A stretch of 52,088 nucleotides of DNA from Bacteroidia bacterium (GTDB lineage: Bacteria > Bacteroidota > Bacteroidia > NS11-12g > UBA9320): contig JADLGN010000013.1 of NCBI GenBank assembly GCA_020849295.1, forward strand, positions 1 through 52,088, written 5' to 3'. Numbering within the stretch: position 1 is the first letter of the stretch; each line of letters begins with the position of its first letter. The notes under the pieces were generated by a model, which ran no database searches, had not been told where the DNA came from, and was given only the letters and a program-made list of their open reading frames with translations. The position numbers and the translations under genes are program-made. This document shows positions 17,575-27,336 of the stretch, in pieces.

Positions 17575-18394
17575 AAAAATAGAGTTTTAATGAGTTGAGT
17601 TTTCCTTGCATGTTGTAGCTCAAAGCTTTATTAAGCAATCCGTTTTCATCGTAAACAAATTCAGTCCAAGTATTATTACTGTAATGTGTTTTTATAAGTT
17701 GAGCTTCTGTGTTATAATAATTCCACCCTTTGCTGAATGATTCTGAAGGAACTTTTTTTTCTGTCGAAAACTCAAGCAATTTTTTACTAATTGGGGTAAA
17801 TTCAAAAGTTTCTTTTTTTATCAATTTCATTTCATTGTTATAAGTCAATACTGATTTTAAATTTTCAAATGAATCGTAAGAATATTTTATGAAAAATATT
17901 GCTGTATCAAGCCCAAATATGTTTATATTTTTTACTTCTTCTACTTTTTTCTGTTTGTTGTACTTAAAAATATTTAAAGAAATACCCGAATCATTATTGT
18001 CTTGATTTTTATAAATTATTTTTTCCTGATCACCATTTGTATTGTAATAATATTTTGTGAAATTAGTTTTACCATAGCTGTTTTGACGAGTAAAAATTAA
18101 TTGATTTTTTGAATTGTAGGTGTTAAAATTTTCATGCGAGCCTTCCCAACCATAGCAGCTTAGCTTATTATTTTCGTAAGTTAATCTATAAAGTGAATCA
18201 TATTCGTATATTTCACTTTTGCAACTGTCATTCATGGTTTTGCGAGGCAATATTGGTAATTTTACATATACCCACATTTTTTTTATTCCTAACTTATTAA
18301 ACAAGGCAGTATCTATACCGTCTTGCCCAAATGTGTCTGTAATTTGTATTGCAAAAATTATTGCAATGAATATTAATTTAACAGTCAATTTCAT
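17552..18394 (-). CDS. Secreted hypothetical protein with RHS-like strand repeats
   Basis: This 280-residue protein has an N-terminal signal peptide (LTVKLIFIAIIFAIQITDTFG). The mature part is a series of short beta-strand units with Tyr, Asn and Lys, such as KYYYNTNGDQEK, FKYNKQKKVEEV, IKYSYDSFENLKSVLTYN and EFVYDENGLLNKAL, which resemble RHS/YD-type repeats. It lacks a toxin domain or membrane anchor. It lies between tsaD (15 nt away) and fluC (overlap of 23 nt), so it is probably co-expressed with them. No function can be assigned. Confidence 0.7.
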   Translation of the reverse strand: MKLTVKLIFIAIIFAIQITDTFGQDGIDTALFNKLGIKKMWVYVKLPILPRKTMNDSCKSEIYEYDSLYRLTYENNKLSCYGWEGSHENFNTYNSKNQLIFTRQNSYGKTNFTKYYYNTNGDQEKIIYKNQDNNDSGISLNIFKYNKQKKVEEVKNINIFGLDTAIFFIKYSYDSFENLKSVLTYNNEMKLIKKETFEFTPISKKLLEFSTEKKVPSESFSKGWNYYNTEAQLIKTHYSNNTWTEFVYDENGLLNKALSYNMQGKLNSLKLYFYEYIKKH

Positions 18395-18409
18395 TTTTAT
18401 ACTAAATAT

Positions 18410-19441
18410 TTACTTTTTATAATAATTGGCAAAAGGTACTTCTTCCAAATCAGAAGTTATACCGTTTAAAAATTTGTTGTATGCTGCAAATGCAATCATT
18501 GCAGCATTATCAGTACAATACTCAAAAGACGGAATGTATATTTCCCAATTTTCAGTTTCGGCTTTTTTTGCAAGTTCTTTTCTTAATAAACTATTTGCAG
18601 CTACTCCTCCAGCTATTGTTACTTTGTTTATCCCTGTTTTATTTACAGACTTTTGCAATTTTGTTATCAAATAATTTACTATTGTATGCTGAATAGATGA
18701 GCAAATATCAGACAAATTTTGCTCTACAAAAGTTGCGTTAAGTTTTGCTTGTTTATTTATAAAATACAGCACCGAAGTTTTAAATCCGCTAAAACTGAAA
18801 TCAAGACCTGGCACATTGCCAATGGCAAACTTGTATGCATTTGCATTGCCATTTTTCGAATATTTATCAATAAGTGGTCCCCCGGGGTAGGGTAATCCTA
18901 AGATTTTTGCAGTCTTATCAAAAGCTTCGCCGGCAGCATCATCAATAGTTTTTCCAATTATTTCAAATTCTGAATATGATTTTACTATTATAATTTGTGT
19001 ATGACCACCTGATACCAAAAGGCATATATAAGGAAATTCAATTTTTTGATTTTCTATTAAAGGAGCAAGCACATGTGCCTCTAAATGATTAACTGATACA
19101 ATAGGTTTTTTTAATGAAACTGATAATCCTTTGGCAAAACTTGAGCCTACAAGTAAGGAACCTAATAAGCCGGGTCCGCTTGTATATCCAATTACATCAA
19201 TATTTGATATATAAGTTTTTGCTTGCTTTAAGGCTAAATCTACTACATGAACAATGTTTTTTTGATGTGCTCTCGAAGCAAGTTCGGGCACTACACCTCC
19301 ATATTTTGTATGTATCAACTGGCTTGAAACTACATTTGACAATACTTTGCCGTTTTTTATTACTGATGCTGATGTATCATCGCATGATGTTTCGATAGCC
19401 AAAAGAGTAATATTATGGACAACTGTTTCGTTTCTTTGCAA
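18410..19441 (-). CDS. tsaD: tRNA N6-adenosine threonylcarbamoyltransferase TsaD
   Basis: This 343-residue ASKHA-fold protein transfers threonylcarbamoyl to A37 of ANN-decoding tRNAs, together with TsaB, TsaE and TsaC. Key motifs are LAIETSCDDTSAS at the N-terminus, the metal ligands in VNHLEAHVLAPL, LVSGGHTQI, and DDAAGEAFDKTAKILGLPYPGG. The usable start is TTG at 19441; the family normally begins only a few residues before LAIETSCDD, so a slightly later start such as the TTG in LLAIE is possible. It is divergent from tamB, an arrangement I recall as common in Bacteroidota. Confidence 0.96.
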   Translation of the reverse strand: MQRNETVVHNITLLAIETSCDDTSASVIKNGKVLSNVVSSQLIHTKYGGVVPELASRAHQKNIVHVVDLALKQAKTYISNIDVIGYTSGPGLLGSLLVGSSFAKGLSVSLKKPIVSVNHLEAHVLAPLIENQKIEFPYICLLVSGGHTQIIIVKSYSEFEIIGKTIDDAAGEAFDKTAKILGLPYPGGPLIDKYSKNGNANAYKFAIGNVPGLDFSFSGFKTSVLYFINKQAKLNATFVEQNLSDICSSIQHTIVNYLITKLQKSVNKTGINKVTIAGGVAANSLLRKELAKKAETENWEIYIPSFEYCTDNAAMIAFAAYNKFLNGITSDLEEVPFANYYKK

Positions 19442-19473
19442 AATGAACTGCTTTAATAAGCTGCAATTTTAGC

Positions 19474-19481
19474 TATTTTTG
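19474..19481 (+). promoter_or_regulatory. Promoter core TATTTTTG for tamB
   Basis: TATTTTTG is a perfect TAnnTTTG match 11 nt before the TTG start of tamB, inside the 51-nt gap between the divergent tsaD and tamB genes. It supports the TTG as the real start. Confidence 0.6.
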
Positions 19482-19492
19482 CAAGCAAAGTA

Positions 19493-22400
19493 TTGAAAAA
19501 CTTCAAAAAAATATACAAGTGGATTTTTATAATCGTTGCATCTTTTGTTTTTCTTATAATTGCTGCAATAGCTCTACTAAGTTTAAAATCTGTTCAAAAT
19601 TATATTGTACAAAAAGCTACAGTTTATTTATCTAATGAACTAAAAACAACAGTTAAGATAAAATCAATTGATTTTAAGATTTTAAACAGAATACAGTTAA
19701 ACGGACTTTATATTGAAGATTTGCATAATGATACTTTGGGCTATTTTGACAAACTGGATATAGGTTTTAATTATAAAATTCTATTTAGTAAAAAACTTAA
19801 TCTTGCCAGTGTAAATAAAGTAAAAATAAAAAATTCAGTAATTAAATTTATAAAATATAACAAACAAAGAGATTTTAATTATCAATTTCTGGTTGATTAT
19901 TTTACAGCGCCTAATACTAATAAAACAGGCGGAAAAGATTTTAGTTTAATAATTAAAAAAGTAAGTTTAGAGAATATAAAATTTATTTTGATTCAGGGCG
20001 ATAAAAGCCCTCCTGACGGAAGAGCCTTTGATGAAAACGATATGGTATTTAATAATATCTATAGCGATATTAATTTATTTAAACTAATAGGTGATTCAAT
20101 AGTTATGAATATTGATAAATTCATTTTTAAAGAGAAATCGGGGCTTACATTTACAGAATTTTCTTCTAAAACTACCATTTCTTCAAGTGTTATGGAATTT
20201 AACGAATTGCACATGAAAACTCCCGAATCTGAAATTAAAAATTATGTAAAACTTTCTTACAATGGCTGGAATTCGTTTTCAGATTTTGAAAAAAATGTTC
20301 AATTGAAATTTGATTTTGATAAAAGTGAAATTTCTACACGTGATATTTCATATTTTAGTAACTATTTAAAAAACTATAATTTTAAAACATCTATTTCGGG
20401 CACTGTTAAAGGCACTTTAGCTTCAATTAATTCTAAAAATATCAAATTAAAAGTTGGAGAACTAAACACGATAGAAGGTAGTTTTGAAATGAAAAATCTT
20501 ACAAATACCGACAATCTTTCATATAACCTTTATATAAGTAAAATGACATTGAACCCTTCAAATATTCAGCAACTGATTAAATACAAATTTCCTGATGAAT
20601 TGTTGAGAATTGGTTCGATAAACTATTTAGGAACAATAAAAGGCACTTTGCAAAATATCAATTCAATAGGACTGTTTGAAACTACAGTTGGAAATATAAG
20701 AACAGATATCGGATTTGTTTTTGAATCTGGTAAAGTACCTGAATATAAAGGAGAAATTGATGTTTTTGCACTAAATACAGGTAAGGTATTAAATACCTCT
20801 AAGACAGGTTTTCTTACTATGTTTAGCAAAATTGAAGGAAAAGGGTTTACAATAAAAGATGTAAACACTAAACTCATAAGTAATATTGATAATTTTGAAT
20901 ATAATGGTTACAAGTATGTCAATGCAACTTTAGATGGCATATTTGAGAAAAAGAAATTTACAGGAAACTTTAAAATTGATGACCCTAATGCAAATTTTAA
21001 TCTTACTGGAAATTTTGATTTTAATGAAAAAGAACCAACCGGCAGTTTTTTAGCTACATCAGATGGAATAAACTTAAAAACTCTAGGTTATAGTGATATA
21101 AACATTAGCAAACTTAGCGATGTGAATATTGAGTTTGAAGGGGATGACATTGATAATATATCAGTTCATGCTATACTAAGTAAGATAGAACTTGAAAAAT
21201 TTGATGAGATTTTTTCTATAGAAAATATAAAATTAGATGCATTTGGAGTATATAGCAATCGCTCAATACAACTAAGCAGTGATTTGGGCAATATTTCGCT
21301 GTCGGGTAATTTTAAGCTTTCTGAAATAAATAAAATAAGTAGTGTTTTTCTGTATAATCTTTTCCCTGAATTTTATACTAAAGAAAAATTCGATAATCTC
21401 CATGTTGATATTCGCTTTGATACTGATATTAATAATTCGAGATTTTTAACACCATTGTTTTTCCCTGATATTAAGTTTTCAGGATTTACTTGTACGGGAG
21501 TTTACAATTCGCAAAATCAAAATCTGGATTTAGTGGCAATGGCAGACAACTTTAGCTATAAAAATTATTCTTTTAATGAAATAAATATTCAAAGCCAAAA
21601 AAAACCTGATAAAAAACTTGCACTTTTAACAAGCGTTGAAAATGTAAATTATAATGATAGTCTATTTACAAGAAACATTGAATTAGATGCTGATATTGGT
21701 TTGGAAGACATTGAGTTTAGCTTGAAAGTATCTGACACAACTGACAATATCAGTTTAAATACTGCCGGTCAAATTTCTCTAATCAAAGATACTGTCGGTG
21801 TGAAATTTATAAATTCATCAATTTACATTTATAAGAATCAATGGAAAATAAGTGATGAAAATTATTTGACATATAATAAAAACTCAATCAGTATAGATAG
21901 TTTTAAAATTACACATGGATTTCAATATTTATTAGCAAATGGAAAAATAATCAATAATGAATTTAATGGACTTGATTTGGATATAAGTAAATTTAGCCTT
22001 GATGAGCTAAATCCTTTATTAAGTAAGAAAAACATAAGTTTAAAAGGAATAGCCAACAGCAAGATTTCATTAAATGGTAATATTTCTAAACCTGTAATCA
22101 AATCAGAAATTTCAATCAAGGATTTATTTTATAATAATGATTCAGTAGGAGACGTTGAACTTACAACACTAAACAGTGAAAGTAAATATAAAATGGATGT
22201 TTTTGGTAAAATTAAAAATGGATTTGTTAATAATCTTACCATTACCGGAAACATAGATGTAACGCCCGAAAAGGAAAGATTAAATCTTTTTGTTTCTTTA
22301 AATAATACGAGCATAAAACCCTTTGAAACATTTACAAAAGGACTATTTTCAAACATCAAAGGAATTATTGATACCGCTGTTTTAAAAATAAACAGTGACT

Positions 22401-23887
22401 TTAAAAAAACAGAAACCTATGGTGAAATTATGGTAAATGATGCAAGCATGTTTATGGATTATCTTGGAGTACCACTTATAGTAAATAAGGCTAAAATAAA
22501 AATCAACAACAATGAAATAAATCTTGGGGAGTTTGAAGTTGCCGATAAATACGGCTCTAAAGCAATTGCCGGTGGTAAAATTTTTCATAAGAATTTTGAA
22601 AAAATGAGATATGCAATTTTTATGAAAGATCTTAAAAACTTCAATTGTATGAATTTAACAGAAGAACAAGGCAAACTTTTTTTTGGAAATGCCTTTGTTG
22701 ACGGAAATATGGTTTTGAGTGGTACAATGAATGACTTATACCTTAATATAAACGCCAAAAGCAGAGCAAAAACTGTAATTTCATTGCCACTTGTAACAAC
22801 AACAGAAACTACCGGACCTGATTTTATTAAAATAGTTGACTTAAGAGGTACAGATAATTACACAAAAACAAAGAGCCTTACAGGTATTACAATGGATTTT
22901 AATTTTAATATTACAGACGATGCAGAAGTGAGATTGATTTTTGATTCGAAATTTGATGATGTAATAAAAGCTACAGGCGAAGGAAGTATTAAAATGGAGC
23001 TAACTACTTATGGCGATTTTTATATATATGGAAGCTATATAATAGACAAAGGAAGTTATAATTTTACAGCTTTAAACAATCTGGTAAATAAAAATTTAAA
23101 AGTAAAAAAAGGTGGAAAAATAATATGGAACGGCAATCCTTACGAAGCCGTTGTAGATTTGATGGCTACAACTACTGTAAGTGCTGACCCTTCTGTAATA
23201 ATTCCAAACATAAATCCTGCTGGTATTAATAATACTGTAGGTATAAATTGCAATATTTCACTAAAAGATAATTTGTTTCATCCGCAAATAAATTTAGGAA
23301 TTGATATATCTGACGAAAACCAATCTACATTATTTTCAAATGCAGATTTAACAAATGCAATAAATTTGATAAAAACAGATCAAGAAGAAATAAATAAACA
23401 ATTTATTAATTTACTTGTTTTTAACTCGTTTGCTCCAACAAACCCGGGCATTTCAACTGCAACCACATCAAATCTATACTCATCAGTACAAAATAGCATT
23501 GGAGCATTTATGACTACACAAGTTAATAATTGGCTTAGACAGATAGACCCTAATTGGGAGTTAGGTATAGACTGGAGCAATAGTGGAAATACCGAAACTC
23601 AAAAACAAATTATGGTATCACTAAAGCGAAAGTTATTTAATGAGAGAATAGAAGTAGGAGGAGTTTACGGACAGGCAGGAATTTCATCTTATGATGTAAA
23701 TTTAAGTTATAAAATTAAACAAGATGGACGTTTAAGATTAAGAGGTTTTAACCGCAGAGCTACTGATCCGCTTAGCGGAAACAATACTTATATAAATTCT
23801 TCAGGTGTAGGTTTGTACTACAGAAAAGAGCTTGATTATCTTTTTCCTAAATTCAGGAAAAAAATTTATGACAAAAAACATAACTAA
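19493..23887 (+). CDS. tamB: TamB/DUF490-type outer-membrane biogenesis protein
   Basis: This 1464-residue protein has one N-terminal transmembrane helix (about 12-31) and a long series of beta-strands. The start resembles AsmA-like proteins (VQNYIVQKATVYLSNELKTTVKIKSIDF), and the final 400 residues form the DUF490/TamB C-terminal domain, ending in a strand-rich region with YDVNLSYKIKQDGRLRLRGF. Such proteins bridge the inner and outer membranes and are thought to carry phospholipids or aid outer-membrane protein insertion. The TTG start is supported by the promoter core 11 nt upstream. A TamA partner is not in the window. Confidence 0.92.
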   Translation: MKNFKKIYKWIFIIVASFVFLIIAAIALLSLKSVQNYIVQKATVYLSNELKTTVKIKSIDFKILNRIQLNGLYIEDLHNDTLGYFDKLDIGFNYKILFSKKLNLASVNKVKIKNSVIKFIKYNKQRDFNYQFLVDYFTAPNTNKTGGKDFSLIIKKVSLENIKFILIQGDKSPPDGRAFDENDMVFNNIYSDINLFKLIGDSIVMNIDKFIFKEKSGLTFTEFSSKTTISSSVMEFNELHMKTPESEIKNYVKLSYNGWNSFSDFEKNVQLKFDFDKSEISTRDISYFSNYLKNYNFKTSISGTVKGTLASINSKNIKLKVGELNTIEGSFEMKNLTNTDNLSYNLYISKMTLNPSNIQQLIKYKFPDELLRIGSINYLGTIKGTLQNINSIGLFETTVGNIRTDIGFVFESGKVPEYKGEIDVFALNTGKVLNTSKTGFLTMFSKIEGKGFTIKDVNTKLISNIDNFEYNGYKYVNATLDGIFEKKKFTGNFKIDDPNANFNLTGNFDFNEKEPTGSFLATSDGINLKTLGYSDINISKLSDVNIEFEGDDIDNISVHAILSKIELEKFDEIFSIENIKLDAFGVYSNRSIQLSSDLGNISLSGNFKLSEINKISSVFLYNLFPEFYTKEKFDNLHVDIRFDTDINNSRFLTPLFFPDIKFSGFTCTGVYNSQNQNLDLVAMADNFSYKNYSFNEINIQSQKKPDKKLALLTSVENVNYNDSLFTRNIELDADIGLEDIEFSLKVSDTTDNISLNTAGQISLIKDTVGVKFINSSIYIYKNQWKISDENYLTYNKNSISIDSFKITHGFQYLLANGKIINNEFNGLDLDISKFSLDELNPLLSKKNISLKGIANSKISLNGNISKPVIKSEISIKDLFYNNDSVGDVELTTLNSESKYKMDVFGKIKNGFVNNLTITGNIDVTPEKERLNLFVSLNNTSIKPFETFTKGLFSNIKGIIDTAVLKINSDFKKTETYGEIMVNDASMFMDYLGVPLIVNKAKIKINNNEINLGEFEVADKYGSKAIAGGKIFHKNFEKMRYAIFMKDLKNFNCMNLTEEQGKLFFGNAFVDGNMVLSGTMNDLYLNINAKSRAKTVISLPLVTTTETTGPDFIKIVDLRGTDNYTKTKSLTGITMDFNFNITDDAEVRLIFDSKFDDVIKATGEGSIKMELTTYGDFYIYGSYIIDKGSYNFTALNNLVNKNLKVKKGGKIIWNGNPYEAVVDLMATTTVSADPSVIIPNINPAGINNTVGINCNISLKDNLFHPQINLGIDISDENQSTLFSNADLTNAINLIKTDQEEINKQFINLLVFNSFAPTNPGISTATTSNLYSSVQNSIGAFMTTQVNNWLRQIDPNWELGIDWSNSGNTETQKQIMVSLKRKLFNERIEVGGVYGQAGISSYDVNLSYKIKQDGRLRLRGFNRRATDPLSGNNTYINSSGVGLYYRKELDYLFPKFRKKIYDKKHN

Positions 23888-23892
23888 ATTTT

Positions 23893-24090
23893 TTAAAACT
23901 CAAACTGTTCAAATATTTCCCAGTTTTCAGGTAAATCCATTGAAATGTATTTTTTACAAAGAGAAATATATAATTCAATTATTCCATCATTAATATTTGT
24001 GTTACTCAATTCTTCAAAAGTTGTTTGAGCTATTTTAAATTTTTTTTTATAAAAACTATTTATTGCAAAATTAATTTTATCAATAATTTT
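23893..24090 (-). pseudogene. Remnant of the C-terminal tail of an adenylate/guanylate cyclase-type gene
   Basis: The open frame ends with a 60-residue segment (NFAINSFYKKKFKIAQTTF, ELYISLCKKY, LPENWEIFEQ) matching the tail I know from Bacteroidota and spirochaete cyclases: an AI-x-YE pattern, a filling helix, DG-x-YI-x-RC-x-Y and P-x-WDG. Upstream of about 24090 the resemblance stops and there is no start codon in frame for this segment alone; the frame continues only as antisense of the small plus-strand gene. No cyclase catalytic domain is present. I interpret it as a decayed 3' end, with moderate confidence, and not as a working gene. Confidence 0.45.
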
Positions 24091-24091
24091 G
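24084..24091 (+). promoter_or_regulatory. Promoter core TAATTTTG
   Basis: TAATTTTG is a perfect TAnnTTTG match 12 nt before the ATG at 24104. It lies exactly where resemblance to the cyclase tail on the other strand ends. Confidence 0.5.
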
Positions 24092-24103
24092 AATTTTATA
24101 AGT

Positions 24104-24298
24104 ATGAGTATCAGAAATATTAAAAAACCACTTAGGTTCGTTTTACTATTAGGAAACACATTGTTTATTTTATGGGTTTTGATAAATGGTGTAAAAGAAA
24201 ATTTCAGAGGCAATGAAATTGAGAAATTATCATATTGTTTACTTCTTATTTTGTTGGTGTTAAACTCATATTTTATTTTAAAGTATTCTGAAAGTTAA
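24104..24298 (+). CDS. Small two-helix membrane protein
   Basis: A 64-residue protein starts with MSIRNIKKPLRF, followed by two hydrophobic helices (about 12-30 and 44-60) separated by a charged hairpin (NGVKENFRGNEIEK). The positive N-terminus and a promoter core 12 nt upstream support expression. A longer frame from 24089 would start inside that core and is rejected. I do not recognise the family. It is the only small gene in the 500-bp interval between tamB and the CCA-transferase gene. Confidence 0.6.
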   Translation: MSIRNIKKPLRFVLLLGNTLFILWVLINGVKENFRGNEIEKLSYCLLLILLVLNSYFILKYSES

Positions 24299-24394
24299 TT
24301 TATAATATTTTTTAAATATTCCGTACATTATTTGTTATCAATATTCTAATTACATATTAATAACAAAAATGGCAGAAAAACAACAAATTAAAAT

Positions 24395-25804
24395 TTATTC
24401 AGTTTTAATCAATCCTATTTCTTCCCCTTTTTTAATAATAAAATTCAAAGCTTCTTCGTAATCATTCTTTATTACACCATCAAGTATAGCATCTTTCAAT
24501 GAAGTTTTAAGAATGCCAATTTCACGCCCTGCACCAATATTAAAAATTTTCATTATTTCATTTCCATCAATCGGTGGCTGCCAGTTTCTAATACGGTCGC
24601 GTTCTTCAAGGTCTTTTATTTTTTCTTCAACAATTTTCAGATTGTTCACATAGCGTTTTTGCTTATTTTCATTTTTAGTTGTAATATCTGCTTTGCAAAG
24701 CAAAAGTAAACTTTCAATGTCTTCTCCTGCATCAAACATTAATCTTCTAACTGCCGAATCGGTTACAATTTCCTGAGAAATTACAATTGGTCTTAAGTGT
24801 AGTTTAACCATTTTTTCAACAAATTTCATTTTTTCATTTAATGGCAAACGTATTTTTTTGAAAAAACTCTTTACCATTCTTGCACCCTTATCTTCATGTC
24901 CATGAAATGTCCAACCTTCGCCTGTAATAAATTTTTTAGTTTGAGGTTTGGCAATATCATGCAGCAATGCAGACCATCGCAACCACAAGTCTTCGGTATC
25001 CTTACAAATATTATCGAGTACTTGAAGTGTATGATAAAAATTGTCTTTATGCGAAATGCCGTTTATTGTTTCTACACCGTATAAATTTTCAATTTCCGGC
25101 ATTACATATTTCATCAACCCGGTTTCAAACATTAGATTTAGCCCAATTGAAGGTTTATTAGTTAACAAAATTTTATTAATCTCATCACTTACTCTTTCCA
25201 TAGATACTATAGCGATTCGTTCGGCACATTTTTTAATACCACTTAATGTATCATTGTGCAACTTAAACCCAAGTTGCGAAGCAAATCTAACAGCACGCAT
25301 CATTCGTAGAGGGTCATCATTAAAAGTAATTACCGCATCAAGAGGAGTTTTTAAAATCCCGTTATCTAAATCAGAAATACCTCCGAATATATCGTATAAT
25401 TCACCGAAATTATCATTATTCATGCTTATTGCCAGAGCATTAATTGTAAAATCTCTACGGCTAAGGTCTTCCTCAAATGTACCTGGTTCTACTTCAGGTT
25501 TTCGGCTGTTTTTTGAATATGATTCTTTTCTTGCTCCTACAAATTCTACATCCCAATCTCCAATTTTTATCATTGCTGTCCCAAAATTTTTAAAAACAAC
25601 TACTTCGGGTTGAGGATTAATTTTTTTTGCAACTTGTGTTGCGAAGTATATTCCATCTCCAAGTACCATAAAATCTACATCTTTTGAAGGTCGTTTCAGA
25701 AATAAATCACGGACAAATCCCCCAACTACATAAGTTTTTACATTTTGTTCGGTTGCTGTTTTTTTTACAGTTTCAAATAAAGTATTGTTAAACTCCTCAA
25801 ACAT
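24395..25804 (-). CDS. cca: CCA tRNA nucleotidyltransferase/poly(A) polymerase-type protein with HD domain
   Basis: This 469-residue class II nucleotidyltransferase has the head motif YVVGGFVRDLFL followed by the metal-binding DVDFMV, then DFTINALAIS and a conserved RMMRAVRFASQLGF neck region. A C-terminal HD domain is visible in WSALLHDIAKPQT and HGHEDKGA. The enzyme adds or repairs the CCA end of tRNAs; the HD part may carry phosphatase or phosphodiesterase activity. The promoter core ends only 5 nt before the ATG, suggesting a leaderless mRNA. It is divergent from the nnrD-type gene. Confidence 0.93.
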   Translation of the reverse strand: MFEEFNNTLFETVKKTATEQNVKTYVVGGFVRDLFLKRPSKDVDFMVLGDGIYFATQVAKKINPQPEVVVFKNFGTAMIKIGDWDVEFVGARKESYSKNSRKPEVEPGTFEEDLSRRDFTINALAISMNNDNFGELYDIFGGISDLDNGILKTPLDAVITFNDDPLRMMRAVRFASQLGFKLHNDTLSGIKKCAERIAIVSMERVSDEINKILLTNKPSIGLNLMFETGLMKYVMPEIENLYGVETINGISHKDNFYHTLQVLDNICKDTEDLWLRWSALLHDIAKPQTKKFITGEGWTFHGHEDKGARMVKSFFKKIRLPLNEKMKFVEKMVKLHLRPIVISQEIVTDSAVRRLMFDAGEDIESLLLLCKADITTKNENKQKRYVNNLKIVEEKIKDLEERDRIRNWQPPIDGNEIMKIFNIGAGREIGILKTSLKDAILDGVIKNDYEEALNFIIKKGEEIGLIKTE

Positions 25805-25809
25805 CGCAG

Positions 25810-25817
25810 CAAAAATA
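25810..25817 (-). promoter_or_regulatory. Promoter core TATTTTTG
   Basis: On the minus strand this is TATTTTTG, a perfect TAnnTTTG match with its G only 5 nt from the ATG of the CCA-transferase gene; transcription would start at or next to the start codon. Confidence 0.65.
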
Positions 25818-25838
25818 GAAATGATAATTGTTAATTCT

Positions 25839-25846
25839 TAATTTTG
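25839..25846 (+). promoter_or_regulatory. Promoter core TAATTTTG
   Basis: TAATTTTG is a perfect TAnnTTTG match with its G 6 nt before the ATG of the NAD(P)HX repair gene. It forms a compact divergent pair with the core at 25810-25817. Confidence 0.65.
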
Positions 25847-25852
25847 TTGTAA

Positions 25853-27334
25853 ATGTTACCAGTTTATACTTCTGAAAAAATAAAAGAATGGGATAAATAT
25901 ACCATAGAAAACGAGCCAATTAGTTCTGTTGACTTAATGGAACGTGCAGCAAACGCTTGTACCGAATGGATAATAAATCACATTAGTCCCGAATACAAGA
26001 TAATAATTATTTGCGGAGACGGCAATAATGGGGGTGATGGACTTGCAATAGGCAGATTGTTGCTTCACTATAAATACATAATTGAAATTTTAATAAGTAA
26101 TTCAGAGAAACGCTCTTCTGATAATTACACTAATTTAAAAAGAATTGAAAACTATAATCCATCATTAATAAAGGTAATTAATGAAGAAAGTTTTTTTAAG
26201 TTTAACCAAAATAGTGTTATCATTGACTGTATATTTGGTGTGGGATTTAAACCTCCTGTTGATAATTTTTGGAAAGGAGTAATAAATTCAATAAATGATA
26301 CAGGTTGTAAAATTATAAGTATTGATTTGCCTTCGGGGCTACCTGCCGAACCTGAAAATGAAAATGAGCAAAACATTGTTAAAGCATGGCATACACTTAC
26401 ATTTCAAGTTCCAAAAATTAGTTTATTAATGCCCGGTTGGGGAGATTTTACTGAAAATTTTACAGTTATTAATATAAACCTCAATAGCGATTTTATTCTT
26501 CAAAATCCAACTAAACTAAATTATTTCACTATTGAAGATGCCAAAAAAATTTTTATTAGAAGAAATAGATTTTCGCATAAAGGCAATTATGGTCATGCAC
26601 TTTTAATAGCAGGAAACGAAGGCAAATGCGGTGCAGCTATTATGAGTTCGAGAGCTTGCATTAAAAGCGGAGCAGGACTTGTGTCGTGTTTTTCAAACAA
26701 CTGTTGTGATGCAAGCATTGTAAATTCAAGTCCTGAGGTAATGACTGAGAAAGAAATTTTTGATTTTGATAAATATTCTGCAATAGGTTTAGGTTGTGGA
26801 ATAGGTACAGATAAAAATGCCGTTGAACTTGTAGAAAAGATAATAAAATCAGCAAAAATTCCTTTGGTAATAGATGCAGATGCAATAAAAATAGTTTTTG
26901 AAAACAACTTTATAAAACATACATCAAATGTAATAATTACACCACATCCTAAAGAGTTTGACAATATAGCAGGACAATTTGAAAATTCTTATGAAAGATT
27001 TAAAAAAGCATCGCAATTGGCAATAGAAATGAAAATAATTATAGTACTAAAAGGAGCTAATACTGCAATATTTCTTCCCGAAGGCTCTGTTTATTTTAAT
27101 AGCACCGGAAATCCAGGAATGGCTACAGCCGGTAGCGGAGATGTACTTACAGGTGTAATAACATCATTTGTTTCGCAAGGGTATTCATTAACAAATGCTG
27201 CCATGTTGGGGGTATTTATTCATGGTATGTCAGGAGATATGGCAGCAGGTTACAATTCTATAACAGGGCTAAGTGCTACAGATATTATAGATTTTCTTAA
27301 CCCTGTTTTTAAAGAATTGGAAAATTATTATTAA
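25853..27334 (+). CDS. nnrD: Bifunctional NAD(P)HX epimerase/ADP-dependent dehydratase
   Basis: This 493-residue metabolite-repair enzyme restores hydrated NADH and NADPH. The N-terminal YjeF/NnrE epimerase half (about 1-210) contains ICGDGNNGGDGLAIGR and SIDLPSGLPAE. The C-terminal ribokinase-like NnrD half (about 230-490) contains HKGNYGHALLIAGNEG, IITPHPKEF, VVLKG-like strands, and the phosphate loop NPGMATAGSGDVLTGVI. Both halves are full length. It has its own promoter core and converges on the YceI gene with only 2 nt between stop codons. Confidence 0.96.
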   Translation: MLPVYTSEKIKEWDKYTIENEPISSVDLMERAANACTEWIINHISPEYKIIIICGDGNNGGDGLAIGRLLLHYKYIIEILISNSEKRSSDNYTNLKRIENYNPSLIKVINEESFFKFNQNSVIIDCIFGVGFKPPVDNFWKGVINSINDTGCKIISIDLPSGLPAEPENENEQNIVKAWHTLTFQVPKISLLMPGWGDFTENFTVININLNSDFILQNPTKLNYFTIEDAKKIFIRRNRFSHKGNYGHALLIAGNEGKCGAAIMSSRACIKSGAGLVSCFSNNCCDASIVNSSPEVMTEKEIFDFDKYSAIGLGCGIGTDKNAVELVEKIIKSAKIPLVIDADAIKIVFENNFIKHTSNVIITPHPKEFDNIAGQFENSYERFKKASQLAIEMKIIIVLKGANTAIFLPEGSVYFNSTGNPGMATAGSGDVLTGVITSFVSQGYSLTNAAMLGVFIHGMSGDMAAGYNSITGLSATDIIDFLNPVFKELENYY

Positions 27335-27336
27335 AA

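Noticed and set aside
17575-17700. Fluoride riboswitch upstream of fluC
   Set aside because: The region upstream is coding sequence of the overlapping secreted protein and I could not see the conserved fluoride-aptamer pattern.
24091-24213. Upstream part of the minus-strand frame 23893-24213 as an intact gene
   Set aside because: This part is antisense to the small membrane protein gene, has no resemblance to the cyclase tail, and no promoter core precedes its ATG; only the tail segment is kept, as a remnant.
25041-25613. Long plus-strand frame (190 codons) opposite the CCA-transferase gene
   Set aside because: The minus-strand enzyme has all catalytic motifs over this region; the plus frame has no recognisable domain and no promoter core, so it is a shadow.
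26593-26964. Minus-strand frame of 123 codons opposite the NAD(P)HX repair gene
   Set aside because: It mirrors the well-conserved NnrD domain and has no independent features.
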